A stretch of DNA of 64,000 nt from Arthrobacter sp. zg-Y1171 (GCF_025244845.1 NZ_CP104264.1:1-64000), one strand, 5' to 3'. Positions 11,581 through 19,682 are shown, counted from the first letter of the stretch. Translations and numbers: made by a program. The notes: generated by a model from the letters alone, not told the origin.

Positions 11581-12504
11581 GTGAATATTTTCCTCGCGGT
11601 GGTAGGAGTGCTGGGCGTTTCCGCCTCCGGGCCCATTATGGCCGCTACCGCGGCTCCAGCCCTGGCCATCGCTTTCTGGCGCAATGCCATCGGCGCGGTG
11701 CTGATGGGTACACCGGCGGTGTTGGGCCGGCGTCGGGAATTCGGACAGCTCACTGCCCGGGACTACAAGTGGACCGCTATTGCCGCTGTGGCGCTGGCGC
11801 TGCACTTCGCCTGCTTCATCACGTCGCTGCAATTGACGTCTGTTGCGGCTGCCACGGCGTTGGTATGCCTGCAGGCAGGCTGGATCGCGTTGTTCAATGT
11901 GCTGAGGGGCATCCGGGTTCCGCCCGTGGTCCTCGCGGGACTCGCAGCCGCATTTGCAGGCGTGCTGGTGATTTCCGGGTTCGATCTGGGTTTGTCCCGG
12001 GAGGCCCTCATCGGCGACGTACTCGCCGTGGCCGGAGGCGCCCTGGCGGGCGTGTACACGATTGCCGGCGGGAAGGCCCGGGAATCCATGTCTACGGGCA
12101 CCTATACAACCCTCTGCTACGGCGCCTGCGCGGTGCTCCTGCTGGCCCTGTGCGCAGCCTTCCGGCAGCCTATCGTCGGCTTCCCGCCGGCGGCCTGGAT
12201 AGGGATCCTCGGAGTAACCGTGGTGGCTCAGATCCTGGGCCATACCGTGTTTAATCACCTGCTGGCCGTGATCAGTCCGTTGGTCGTGTCAATGATCATC
12301 CTGCTGGAGATCCCGGGAGCGGCCATCCTGGCGGCCGTCTTCCTCCACGAACAGCTTCCCGCCGGTACTTACGCGGGGCTGGCACTGATTTTGGTCGGAC
12401 TGACGGTGGTTGTGGCCGGCCAGGGCAGGCTCCGCCGACGAACCGGGGCAAATGCCCGTCCGGCTCCTCCCGCCCCGCCGGCCCTGGGCGGGGACCAGCT
12501 CTAG
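11581..12504 (+). CDS. EamA/DMT-family transporter
   Basis: This is a drug/metabolite-transporter superfamily permease in the cytoplasmic membrane; the substrate cannot be read from sequence. The 307-residue product has about ten hydrophobic segments in two EamA halves (about 1-140 and 150-290). It ends in a basic, Pro-rich cytoplasmic tail. The GTG start at 11581 has no ribosome site. TAGTGT seven bases upstream suggests a leaderless mRNA. The gene stands alone between two terminators. Confidence 0.85.
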   Translation: MNIFLAVVGVLGVSASGPIMAATAAPALAIAFWRNAIGAVLMGTPAVLGRRREFGQLTARDYKWTAIAAVALALHFACFITSLQLTSVAAATALVCLQAGWIALFNVLRGIRVPPVVLAGLAAAFAGVLVISGFDLGLSREALIGDVLAVAGGALAGVYTIAGGKARESMSTGTYTTLCYGACAVLLLALCAAFRQPIVGFPPAAWIGILGVTVVAQILGHTVFNHLLAVISPLVVSMIILLEIPGAAILAAVFLHEQLPAGTYAGLALILVGLTVVVAGQGRLRRRTGANARPAPPAPPALGGDQL

Positions 12505-12514
12505 GCGGGGGAAG

Positions 12515-12557
12515 CAGAGAAGGAGGGCTCCGCCTATGGCGGAGCCCTCCTTCTCTG
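12515..12557. terminator. Bidirectional terminator between EamA and the hendecad-repeat gene
   Basis: A 20-base perfect inverted repeat (12515-12534 with 12538-12557) has a TAT loop and lies between two convergent genes. The T runs are short. Confidence 0.8.
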
Positions 12558-12602
12558 TACTCGTCCCGGGACCGGTCCTAGCCGATGCCCGAGCCGGTTC
12601 TG

Positions 12603-13610
12603 CTACTTGCCGGTGTTGTTCTCCGAATGGGCGCCGGAGGGCTTTGCAGCTCCCTTGGCGTCTCCTGCGGTTTCCTTGCTGTGCTTGCCGGCATCGGAGG
12701 CCTTCTCGCCGGAACGGGCCGCAGCGCGCTCGGCTGCTTCCTTGATGCTGGCTACAGTCTCCGCGGTTTCGGACGGCGCGGGCGCAGCAGCGTCCGTGGT
12801 CTTCGCGGCGGGCTTGGCTGCCGGCGTCGGCTTGGGCACCTCAACGACGGGTGTGGCGGCCTCGGCCGGCTTAGCCGCAGCGGTGGACGAAGCACCGGTG
12901 CTGGCAGGAGCCGTTGCCGGGGTGGTAGTAGCCGGCTTGGGCGCTGCGCCGGTACCGGCGGCAGGCTTGGGGGCCGGTGTCTTCCACGGATCCTCGACCG
13001 GGCGGGAAGCGCGCCAGGCGGCCACGCCGGCCGTTACTGCCGCTGCAATGATGCCGAAGACCAGCCAGCCCTTGCCGCCGCCCTTCTGGCTCTTGCGGGC
13101 TTCCTTGGCAGCCTGCGCGGCCGCCTTCTGTGCCCGCTTCAGTGCCTTCTTGTTGCCCGTGACCTTCGCAACGGCCGTCTGCACGGGTACGTTGGCGGCC
13201 GTCAGGCTGCGCGAAACGCTGTCTGCGGCAACCCCGATGCGCGTGGACAGGGCGGGAATGTAATCATCCACAACCCGGTCCTTGGCCGTGTTCAGTGCCG
13301 GGGTGGCACGGTCCAGGGTGTTCTGGATCCGCGGAGCGGCTTCATCCACGGCGTGGCTGATGCGCGGCCCAACCTTCTCGAGCCCGCCCTGGATGCGGGG
13401 CGTGACGGTGGCTACGCCCTGGGCGATTTCATCAGCAGCGCGCTTGATGCCGTCCTGGATCTTCGGGGATGCGGTCTCGATCCCCTTTTCAATCCGCGGA
13501 ACGGCCCAGCCCTTGGCTGCGTCGACCTTGGGTGTTGCCCAGTCGCGGGCAGTCACGATGCCTGCTGCAACATTGGCTTCGAGATCATGGGTGATGCGGT
13601 CCTTCTTCAA
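12603..13610 (-). CDS. Unrecognised membrane protein with eight tandem 11-residue repeats
   Basis: I do not recognise a named family. The 335-residue product has three parts. Residues 25-112 are eight exact-length 11-residue repeats (consensus A-x-P-R/K-I-x-x-G-I/L-x-x), expected to form an amphipathic 11/3 helix. Residues 153-180 are very Lys/Ala-rich and are followed by one membrane segment at 181-199. Residues 200-335 form a Pro/Ala/Thr-rich low-complexity tail. The positive-inside rule puts the repeats in the cytoplasm and the tail outside. The TTG start at 13610 is chosen because GGGAGGT lies about five bases upstream. The gene is divergent from ppiA. A membrane-binding or scaffolding role is only inference. 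Confidence 0.8.
   Translation of the reverse strand: MKKDRITHDLEANVAAGIVTARDWATPKVDAAKGWAVPRIEKGIETASPKIQDGIKRAADEIAQGVATVTPRIQGGLEKVGPRISHAVDEAAPRIQNTLDRATPALNTAKDRVVDDYIPALSTRIGVAADSVSRSLTAANVPVQTAVAKVTGNKKALKRAQKAAAQAAKEARKSQKGGGKGWLVFGIIAAAVTAGVAAWRASRPVEDPWKTPAPKPAAGTGAAPKPATTTPATAPASTGASSTAAAKPAEAATPVVEVPKPTPAAKPAAKTTDAAAPAPSETAETVASIKEAAERAAARSGEKASDAGKHSKETAGDAKGAAKPSGAHSENNTGK
13275..13538 (-). repeat. Eight in-frame 33-base repeats encoding 11-residue units
   Basis: Residues 25-112 of the gene at 12603-13610 divide without gaps into ATPKVDAAKGW, AVPRIEKGIET, ASPKIQDGIKR, AADEIAQGVAT, VTPRIQGGLEK, VGPRISHAVDE, AAPRIQNTLDR and ATPALNTAKDR. Position 3 is Pro in seven of eight units and position 5 is always I, V or L. 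The units are diverged, so this is an old protein repeat and not a recent DNA expansion. Confidence 0.85.
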
Positions 13611-13762
13611 AACTACCTCCCGGGATAGTTGTCGTTTCAGCCTTAGCCTACGTGTTCCTGCGGGTCTCTGCTATCAAGGGCCCTGACAGGGCGCGGTTTT
13701 CACTGTGCGCTGAACCAGGCCGTTTCCGCCCACACACGGAAGTGCCGTGGAACAATGTCCTT

Positions 13763-14305
13763 ATGACTGCTATTCCTACAGCAAAAGCAACCATCCACAC
13801 TTCCATGGGCGACATCCGTGTCAACCTGTTCGGTAACCATGCCCCCAAGACGGTCAAGAACTTCGTTGGCCTGGCCACCGGCGAAATCGAGTGGACCGAT
13901 CCGGCGACCGGTGAGAAGACCACCCGTCCGCTCTACGACGGAACCATCTTCCACCGCATCATCAAGGACTTCATGATCCAGGGCGGGGACCCCCTGGGCC
14001 GCGGCACAGGCGGACCGGGCTACCAGTTCGACGACGAGATCAACCCCGATCTCGACTTCTCCGCGCCGTACAAGCTGGCGATGGCCAACGCAGGTGTCCA
14101 GATGGGCCGGGGCACCAACGGCTCGCAGTTCTTCATCACCTCTGTGCCCACCACCTGGCTGCAGGGCAAGCACACCATCTTCGGTGAGGTTGCCGACGAC
14201 GAGTCACGTGCACTCGTTGACCAGCTCAACGCGGTTTCCACCGACGGACGCGACAAGCCGGCCGAAGACGTGGTTATCAACAGCATTACCGTCGAACAGC
14301 TCTAG
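13763..14305 (+). CDS. ppiA: Peptidyl-prolyl cis-trans isomerase, cyclophilin type
   Basis: A cytoplasmic cyclophilin that catalyses cis-trans isomerisation of prolyl bonds during folding. The 180-residue product is a single cyclophilin domain. The active-site core FHRIIKDFMIQGGDP is near residues 56-70, followed by GRGTGGPGYQFDDE, MANAGVQMGRGTNGSQFFIT and HTIFGEV. I chose ATG at 13763. The reading frame is open further upstream, but homology begins here and the hexamer AACAAT lies seven bases before it, suggesting a leaderless mRNA. In Actinobacteria this gene usually sits near gyrA and crgA, as here. Confidence 0.95.
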   Translation: MTAIPTAKATIHTSMGDIRVNLFGNHAPKTVKNFVGLATGEIEWTDPATGEKTTRPLYDGTIFHRIIKDFMIQGGDPLGRGTGGPGYQFDDEINPDLDFSAPYKLAMANAGVQMGRGTNGSQFFITSVPTTWLQGKHTIFGEVADDESRALVDQLNAVSTDGRDKPAEDVVINSITVEQL

Positions 14306-14317
14306 CCTGTTCGAAGT

Positions 14318-14347
14318 GCCCCGGCCGAATTCTCGGCCGGGGCTTTT
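14318..14347 (+). terminator. Terminator after ppiA
   Basis: An 11-base perfect GC-rich inverted repeat (14318-14328 with 14333-14343) has an ATTC loop and is followed by TTTT. This is a classic intrinsic terminator. Confidence 0.9.
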
Positions 14348-14369
14348 CGTCAATCCGGGAGTTCCAGCA

Positions 14370-15230
14370 ATGTCATATGGTGTGCCGGCCGAGGTGCCGG
14401 CTTCTCAGGTGCCCGTGTGTCCCCGCCATCCGGACCGGGTCAGCTACATCCGCTGCCAGCGCTGCGGGCGCCCTGCCTGCCCCGAGTGCCAGCAGAACGC
14501 TGCAGTAGGCGTCCAGTGCGTGGACTGCTTCAACCAGCAGCGCAAGACCCAGCCTGCCTACCGGACTCCCTTCGGCGGGCGCGTCGCCCCGGGCGGAAAA
14601 CCGGTAGTGACCATCACCATCATGGCGGTGTGTGCCGTGGCCTACGTGCTGCAGCTGCTGCTGCCGGAATTTACGCGCACTTTCTTCTACGCACCCGTGC
14701 TGACCGATTATCAGCCGTGGCGCCTGCTGACGTCAGCGTTCCTGCATTCCCAGGGCAGCCCCATCCACATTGCCTTCAATCTCTACGCCCTCTGGTTCCT
14801 GGGCCGCAGCCTGGAGCCCTTGTTCGGCCGCGTCAGGTTTGCCCTGCTGTACCTGATCTCCGCCTTGGGCGGCTCTGTGGGCGTGATGTACCTGGCGGAT
14901 CCCGGGGTGGCCGTGGTGGGCGCCTCCGGTGCCGTGTTCGGCCTCTTCGGCGCCCTGTTCGTGGTGATCCGGCAGCGGCAGGGCGAGCTGCGTTCGCTGC
15001 TGATCCTGCTGGCGGTGAACCTGGTCCTTGGATTCGTGGTCCCGGGGATCGCCTGGCAGGCCCATGTGGGCGGTCTGATCACGGGTGCAGCCTGCGCGGC
15101 CATCCTGGCCTATACACCCAGGGGAAAGCACCGCACAGCCATTCAGTTTGCCGGGCTTGCGGGAGTGGTGCTGGTACTCGTGGTCGCGGGTGTGCTTTGG
15201 CAACCTCCGGCGCTGATTATCCCCGGGTAG
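14370..15230 (+). CDS. Rhomboid-family intramembrane serine protease with N-terminal zinc finger
   Basis: Rhomboids cut membrane proteins within the bilayer. This 286-residue product starts with a B-box-like zinc-binding region (Cys17, His20, Cys29, Cys32, Cys37, Cys40, Cys50, Cys53). About six membrane segments follow. The catalytic serine is Ser187 in VGASGAVFG, the catalytic histidine is His232 in AHVGG, and Asn137 in FNLYALW supports the oxyanion. All catalytic residues are present. ATG at 14370 follows GGGAG. The frame is open further upstream but would run through the ppiA terminator. The substrate is unknown. A hairpin at 15260-15280 follows. Confidence 0.9.
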   Translation: MSYGVPAEVPASQVPVCPRHPDRVSYIRCQRCGRPACPECQQNAAVGVQCVDCFNQQRKTQPAYRTPFGGRVAPGGKPVVTITIMAVCAVAYVLQLLLPEFTRTFFYAPVLTDYQPWRLLTSAFLHSQGSPIHIAFNLYALWFLGRSLEPLFGRVRFALLYLISALGGSVGVMYLADPGVAVVGASGAVFGLFGALFVVIRQRQGELRSLLILLAVNLVLGFVVPGIAWQAHVGGLITGAACAAILAYTPRGKHRTAIQFAGLAGVVLVLVVAGVLWQPPALIIPG

Positions 15231-15259
15231 TCCCACGGGATAAGACATCGACTTGCGTA

Positions 15260-15280
15260 CCCGCCGTCACTGACGGCGGG
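15260..15280 (+). terminator. Hairpin after the rhomboid gene
   Basis: The perfect ten-base inverted repeat CCCGCCGTCA/TGACGGCGGG has a one-base spacer. It is placed 30 bases after the stop but lacks an immediate T run, so termination strength is uncertain. Confidence 0.5.
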
Positions 15281-15377
15281 CACAGATGTTTAACGCCCGC
15301 CGATCTCTGCGGCGTGTCTACCCGTTTAGCCCGGGGTGCCGGGACGAAGCCCCCGGGGAGCTCCGGGCACCCGAAAG

Positions 15378-15595
15378 TTATCCACAGGGATACCCACAGT
15401 GTTAATAACCTACATCGTTGTAATTTTCGTGCCCGGCCGCTGATCCACAGGGTTATCCATAGGCTGAACGGAGTTACACACATGTAATTCCACAGGTGTG
15501 GATAACCTCCTTCCCTTTATTTGCAAGGAAGTTGCCGAAGTAACCCACAGAGTTTCCCACACCTGTGGATAACTCCGTGCACAACCTGTGAACAA
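15378..15595. promoter_or_regulatory. Second DnaA-box cluster, about 13 kb from dnaA
   Basis: The 460-base gap 15231-15690 has no gene but a dense cluster of DnaA boxes. Three match the consensus exactly: TTATCCACA at 15378-15386, and TGTGGATAA at 15497-15505 and 15564-15572. Near-matches are ATACCCACA at 15390-15398, TGATCCACA at 15441-15449, TTATCCATA at 15453-15461, TAACCCACA at 15541-15549, TTTCCCACA at 15553-15561 and TGTGAACAA at 15587-15595. Modest AT-rich patches (GTTAATAACC, GTAATTTTCG) are interspersed. The density rivals the oriC segments. Possible roles are DnaA titration, DnaA reactivation, an auxiliary origin element or control of crgA. Confidence 0.8.
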
Positions 15596-15690
15596 CGTGG
15601 AAAACCGGGGATAGCGGTCGTCAGGGCAAAGAAAAAGGCTTCCCGGCGCCAAAACGGCACCGGGAAGCCCGAGGTACGAACGCCGGAACG

Positions 15691-15942
15691 TCAGCGCCAG
15701 CGCGTCGTCATCAGGAAGCCCACAATCGCGATGCCAAAGCCCACCAGGATGTTGCTGGCACCGAAAGCCGGCACCGGGTACTCCCCCTGGGTGATGTAGT
15801 ACGTGATGATCCACAGCAGGCCGAGGATCATCAGGCCGAACATGACCGGCTTGTACCAAACAGGGTTTTCCTTGGGCACTGACGCAGTCTGTGCGGGGGT
15901 TGCGGGGCGGGAAGGCTTCTTGCGGGATTTGGACTCAGGCAC
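15691..15942 (-). CDS. crgA: Cell division protein CrgA
   Basis: CrgA is a small two-span membrane protein that coordinates FtsZ-ring components and peptidoglycan synthesis in Actinobacteria. The 83-residue product has a basic N-terminus (about 25 residues). Membrane segments lie at about 30-50 and 60-80, with the conserved YxxxxxYPVP-type loop (ITQGEYPVPAFG) between. The start is GTG at 15942, five bases after AGGAGG. Its 3' end faces the second DnaA-box cluster, so the cluster is not in its promoter. It lies near ftsW and pbpA, as in mycobacteria. Confidence 0.95.
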   Translation of the reverse strand: MPESKSRKKPSRPATPAQTASVPKENPVWYKPVMFGLMILGLLWIITYYITQGEYPVPAFGASNILVGFGIAIVGFLMTTRWR

Positions 15943-16147
15943 GGATCCTCCTAGCGGAACCGGCTCTGCAGACGCCGGTGGTTGTAGTCATGGGCCGGGA
16001 CGACCAGATCCCGAGCAGGAGAAGTCTCCTTCAATGCGCGGACCTGTTAGGGTCATCCCTATTCTGATTATCCTAGCGAATTCCGCGGCCAAGCTGTCCC
16101 GGGTTCCCTGAGGCCGTGAAATACCGGTACCAGCCAAAAGGAGAGCG

Positions 16148-16945
16148 TTGGCCGAGCCATCCGTTACCACCACGCAGCACCGACGTCGGCGTAGTGCTTC
16201 CCCGCGCCGTACGGGAGGAAAGGGCCGGATGGTGGTCCAGGTAGCCGGAGAGCTCCTGATCACGCTGGGAATCGTCCTGGCGCTGTTTGTCGCCTGGCAG
16301 CTCTGGTGGACCAACATTGACTCAAACCGGGCCCAGCAGGAGGCCATCGACGGGTTGTTCGAGGACTTCGACCTCCCCGCAGTTCCGCCGCCGGCTTCCT
16401 CGCCCCAGGATTACGGAGATCCGGTGGTCCTGGACCCGCCAACTGAGGAAGGCGAGACATTCGCCGTCGTCTATGTTCCCCGCTTCGGGGCGGATTATGC
16501 CGCTCCGGTGACCAGCGGTGTCGGGACGGCCGTGCTGGACCGCCTGGGGCTGGGCCACTATCCGGATACCGCGATGCCCGGGGCGGTTGGGAACTTTGCC
16601 GTTGCAGGCCATCGGCAGACCCACGGCAAGGCCCTGGATCCCATCCACACCCTCGTACCCGGAGACCACATCTACGTTCAGACGGCGGACGGTTACTACG
16701 ACTACGTCTACCGCAATACCCAGATAGTGCTGCCCGACCGGGTCGATGTGATCGCAGCCGTCCCGACAGAGCCCGCAGCGATCCCCAGCGAACGGTTCCT
16801 TACCCTGACCAGCTGCAACCCGCGTTTCGGCTCCCAGGAGCGCATCATCGCCTACGCCCGGCTGGACTCCTGGCAGCCTCTGTCCGCCGGTCCCCCGCCG
16901 GCTATCGCAGACGTCGTTGCCGCCAATGCCTCCGGAGGTCGCTAA
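16148..16945 (+). CDS. srtE: Class E sortase
   Basis: Sortases are membrane-anchored cysteine transpeptidases that attach surface proteins to peptidoglycan; class E members of high-GC bacteria usually recognise LAXTG-type signals. The 265-residue product has a basic N-terminus and one membrane segment at about 30-52. Catalytic residues are His155 in AGHRQTHG, Cys223 in LTLTSCNP and Arg232 in SQERII. The start is TTG at 16148 behind AAAAGGAGAG. It is followed one base after its stop by the small membrane-protein gene, so the two are co-transcribed. No substrate with a sorting signal was seen in this window. Confidence 0.92.
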   Translation: MAEPSVTTTQHRRRRSASPRRTGGKGRMVVQVAGELLITLGIVLALFVAWQLWWTNIDSNRAQQEAIDGLFEDFDLPAVPPPASSPQDYGDPVVLDPPTEEGETFAVVYVPRFGADYAAPVTSGVGTAVLDRLGLGHYPDTAMPGAVGNFAVAGHRQTHGKALDPIHTLVPGDHIYVQTADGYYDYVYRNTQIVLPDRVDVIAAVPTEPAAIPSERFLTLTSCNPRFGSQERIIAYARLDSWQPLSAGPPPAIADVVAANASGGR

Positions 16946-16946
16946 A

Positions 16947-17117
16947 ATGTATGGATGGTTGTTTCGGCACCTTCCCGGACCGTTGTGGTTCCGGATTCTG
17001 CTCTCCGCGGTGCTGATTGCCGCGGCCGTGCTGGCCCTGATGGAGTATGTCTTCCCCTGGCTTGCCGAGACCAGCCTTCTTCCCTCACTGACGGATTCAA
17101 CGATTGGCGGTTCCTAG
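16947..17117 (+). CDS. Small single-span membrane protein downstream of sortase
   Basis: A 56-residue protein starts MYGWLFRHLPGPLWFR, has one membrane segment at about 17-40, and ends in a short polar tail. ATG at 16947 is behind GGAGGTCG, which overlaps the end of the sortase gene; one base separates the two genes. Similar small proteins occur at this place in related Actinobacteria, but I know of no function. The tight coupling suggests it works with the sortase or simply shares its promoter. Confidence 0.75.
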   Translation: MYGWLFRHLPGPLWFRILLSAVLIAAAVLALMEYVFPWLAETSLLPSLTDSTIGGS

Positions 17118-17121
17118 CACC

Positions 17122-17790
17122 ATGAGCACCCGGATCCTGGTGGTCGACAACTATGACAGCTTTGTCTATACCCTGATGGGCTACCTGCAGGAACTCGGGG
17201 CGGAGACCACGGTGATCCGCAATGATGACCTGAGTGTGGAGTCCGCGATTGAGCTGGCTGCCCGCCACAACGGAGTGCTGGTTTCCCCGGGCCCGGGCAC
17301 GCCGGGCGAGGCGGGTGTGTCGGTAGACCTGATCCGCTGGTGCGGAGCTACTGCAACGCCGATGCTCGGCATCTGCCTGGGCCACCAGGCGCTGGCGGAA
17401 GCGTACGGCGGCACGGTGACGCACGCGCCTGAATTGATGCACGGGAAGACCTCGCTCGTGGAACACGGCGGCGAGGATGTGTTTGCGGGTCTGCCCAGTC
17501 CGCTGACCGCCACTCGATACCACTCGCTGGCGGCTGTCAACGACAGCATTCCCGCCGAGCTGCGGGTGACGGCGCGAACGGCCAGCGGAATCATCATGGG
17601 TCTGCAGCATGCGGCAGCACCGCTGTCCGGCGTGCAGTTCCACCCCGAGTCCGTCCTCACCGAGGGCGGCTACCGGATGCTGGGCAACTGGCTGGAGTCA
17701 GCCGGACTGACTGGAGCGGCGGCCCACGCGGCCACGCTGAGTCCGCTCATTTCGAGCTCAGCGCAGGCCGGGACTTCCGTCCGCGCCTAG
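17122..17790 (+). CDS. Class I glutamine amidotransferase, PabA/TrpG type
   Basis: These proteins release ammonia from glutamine for anthranilate or 4-amino-4-deoxychorismate synthesis. The 222-residue product has the full triad: Cys85 in GICLGHQ, and His174 and Glu176 in FHPES. The typical VVDNYDSF start and SPGPGTP turn are present. No PabB/TrpE partner is nearby, and the gene sits at the place held by trpG in mycobacteria, so the folate versus tryptophan role is open. I chose ATG at 17122; a TTG at 17104 is in frame but would overlap the previous gene. Its TAG stop shares the bases CTAG with the stop of convergent pknB. Confidence 0.93.
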   Translation: MSTRILVVDNYDSFVYTLMGYLQELGAETTVIRNDDLSVESAIELAARHNGVLVSPGPGTPGEAGVSVDLIRWCGATATPMLGICLGHQALAEAYGGTVTHAPELMHGKTSLVEHGGEDVFAGLPSPLTATRYHSLAAVNDSIPAELRVTARTASGIIMGLQHAAAPLSGVQFHPESVLTEGGYRMLGNWLESAGLTGAAAHAATLSPLISSSAQAGTSVRA

Positions 17791-19676
17791 CGCCGTCCCG
17801 GCGGGGTGGCGGGTGTGCTGGACAGCGAGGCTGTCGGAGCAGGCGTCGGTTCCGGAGCCGGCGCCTTGGCAACCGACAGGACCACGGAAGTTCCGGGGGC
17901 CACGTCCGTGCCGCCGGGAATACTCTGCGCGATGACCGTGCCGGGTGCCGCATCGGCGGATTCGACTTCCGTTCGTTTGGGAGTCAGGAGGAGCGCCGGA
18001 TCGAGTAGTTTCTCCTGGGCCTGCTCCCAAGGCATCCCCTCGAGATTCGGAACGGTTACCCGTCCGGTGGACACCACAATGTCGACTTCGCTGTCTGCCG
18101 GGACGGTCTCGCCGATAGCAGGGTCGGTGCCGAGGACTCGTCCCGACTCCATGGTGGAGCTGTTGCCCCCGATCGTGGCCCCGCCCTTGAGGCCGAGCCC
18201 GCGAAGCTCGTCGCGGGCACCCGATTCCGTCATTCCCACCAGATCCTGCGGGATGACCATGCTGGAAGGGCCCTTGGAGATGTAGAGCGTGATGCTCTCA
18301 TCCTTGACGACCTCAGCGCCACCCGCCGGAGTGGTGCGAATGGCCAGGTCCTCGGCCACGCTGTCGCTGTATTCCTCGCTGATCCGGGGTGGTTGGAAGC
18401 CCGCGCTGATAATGGCGTTCATGGCATCGGTCTGGGATTTGCCCTCGACCTGGGGTACGGCTGCCGTTACGGGTGCGGCGGGTTTGGCATTGATCATGTT
18501 CCATCCGACAAATCCGCCGACGGCGAGGACCAGGACCACAAGAATGCTGAAGACGGTGATCCAGGCCCGCCGGCGGGCCTTTTGCTGGGGGTCGCGGTCG
18601 CCGGTGGATCCGATGGGAAGGACCGGGTGGTCTTCCGTCCGGGGATGGTCATCGTCCGAAAGGAGCGATCCGCCGGCGAGCACTTTGGCCATGGCCCGTG
18701 TCCGGGGTTCGTCCTCGGGAGCAGGGGTCATGGCAACGGTGGCGGGGTCCGCCGGCCGTGCCACGGAGATCGCCTGCGTTGCAGCGGTGACGGGTCCGCC
18801 GTCGCGCGCCGAAAGCAGAGCTTCCCGGAAATCCCGGGCGGTCTGATAACGGTGGTCGCGGTCCTTGGCCAGCCCGCGCTTCAAGACGTCATCGAGGGCG
18901 GCTGGAACTTCGGGGTTCAGGCTGCTGGCCGTGACGGGCTGTTCGCGGACGTGCTGGTAGGCCACGGAGACGGGGCTTTCACCGATGAACGGAGGCCGGC
19001 CGGTAAGCAGCTCGAACAGCAGGCATGCCGTGGAGTAGAGGTCGCTGCGGGCATCCACGGTTTCACCGCGGGCCTGCTCGGGGGACAGATACTGTGCGGT
19101 ACCGACTACGGCCTGGGTCTGTGTCATGGTTGCGGCTGAATCCGCCATGGCACGTGCGATGCCGAAGTCCATGACCTTTACCCCGCCGTCGGCGGTCACC
19201 ATAACGTTGGCCGGCTTGATGTCGCGGTGGACGATCCCGGAACGGTGGCTGTAATCCAGGGCGGCGAGGACTCCGAGGGAATAGTCAATGGACTTCTCGA
19301 TGGTGAGCTCGTCTGCCTTGAGCAGGTCGCGCAGGGTCCGGCCCGGAACGTATTCCATCACGATGTAGGGCAGCCGCACGTCGTCCCGCGGCGAGGCGGA
19401 CTCCTGGTCGCCCGTGTCATATACGGACACAACGGAGGGGTGGTTCAGCCCCGCCACGGCTCGTGCCTCGCGCCGGAAGCGTGACTGGAACAGCGGATCA
19501 CGGGCCAGGTCCGGCCGCAGCACCTTGATAGCCACGGTCCGGCCCAGGCGTATATCCCGCCCAAGGTAGACGTCGGCCATTCCGCCGCGTCCGATCAGTT
19601 CACCCACCTCGTACCGCCCGTTCAGGACGTTATCAGTGTTGAGGGTGGGCTGCCCTCGAAGGAATTCTGCGCTCAT
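17787..19676 (-). CDS. pknB: Serine/threonine protein kinase PknB with three PASTA domains
   Basis: PknB senses cell-wall fragments through PASTA domains and phosphorylates cell-division and peptidoglycan enzymes. The 629-residue product has a complete kinase domain: glycine loop GRGGMADV at 29-36, Lys51, HRDIKPAN with Asp152, DFG at 170-172 and GTAQYLSPEQA. A juxtamembrane linker follows, then one membrane segment (about 365-390) and three extracellular PASTA repeats. A Pro/Ser tail ends the protein. It is the last gene of the seven-gene operon, six bases after pknA. The ATG start at 19676 is clear. Confidence 0.97.
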   Translation of the reverse strand: MSAEFLRGQPTLNTDNVLNGRYEVGELIGRGGMADVYLGRDIRLGRTVAIKVLRPDLARDPLFQSRFRREARAVAGLNHPSVVSVYDTGDQESASPRDDVRLPYIVMEYVPGRTLRDLLKADELTIEKSIDYSLGVLAALDYSHRSGIVHRDIKPANVMVTADGGVKVMDFGIARAMADSAATMTQTQAVVGTAQYLSPEQARGETVDARSDLYSTACLLFELLTGRPPFIGESPVSVAYQHVREQPVTASSLNPEVPAALDDVLKRGLAKDRDHRYQTARDFREALLSARDGGPVTAATQAISVARPADPATVAMTPAPEDEPRTRAMAKVLAGGSLLSDDDHPRTEDHPVLPIGSTGDRDPQQKARRRAWITVFSILVVLVLAVGGFVGWNMINAKPAAPVTAAVPQVEGKSQTDAMNAIISAGFQPPRISEEYSDSVAEDLAIRTTPAGGAEVVKDESITLYISKGPSSMVIPQDLVGMTESGARDELRGLGLKGGATIGGNSSTMESGRVLGTDPAIGETVPADSEVDIVVSTGRVTVPNLEGMPWEQAQEKLLDPALLLTPKRTEVESADAAPGTVIAQSIPGGTDVAPGTSVVLSVAKAPAPEPTPAPTASLSSTPATPPGRR

Positions 19677-19682
19677 GGTCTG

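Noticed and set aside
12585..13628. A Gly/Arg-rich plus-strand frame opposite the hendecad-repeat gene
   Set aside because: The minus-strand protein has a ribosome site, exact repeats, a membrane segment and a positive-inside pattern; the plus frame has none.
15260..15595. Repeats in the rhomboid-crgA gap as a CRISPR array or iteron plasmid origin
   Set aside because: The repeated units are 9-base DnaA boxes in both orientations with irregular spacing, not 25-40 base repeats with constant spacers, and there is no rep gene.
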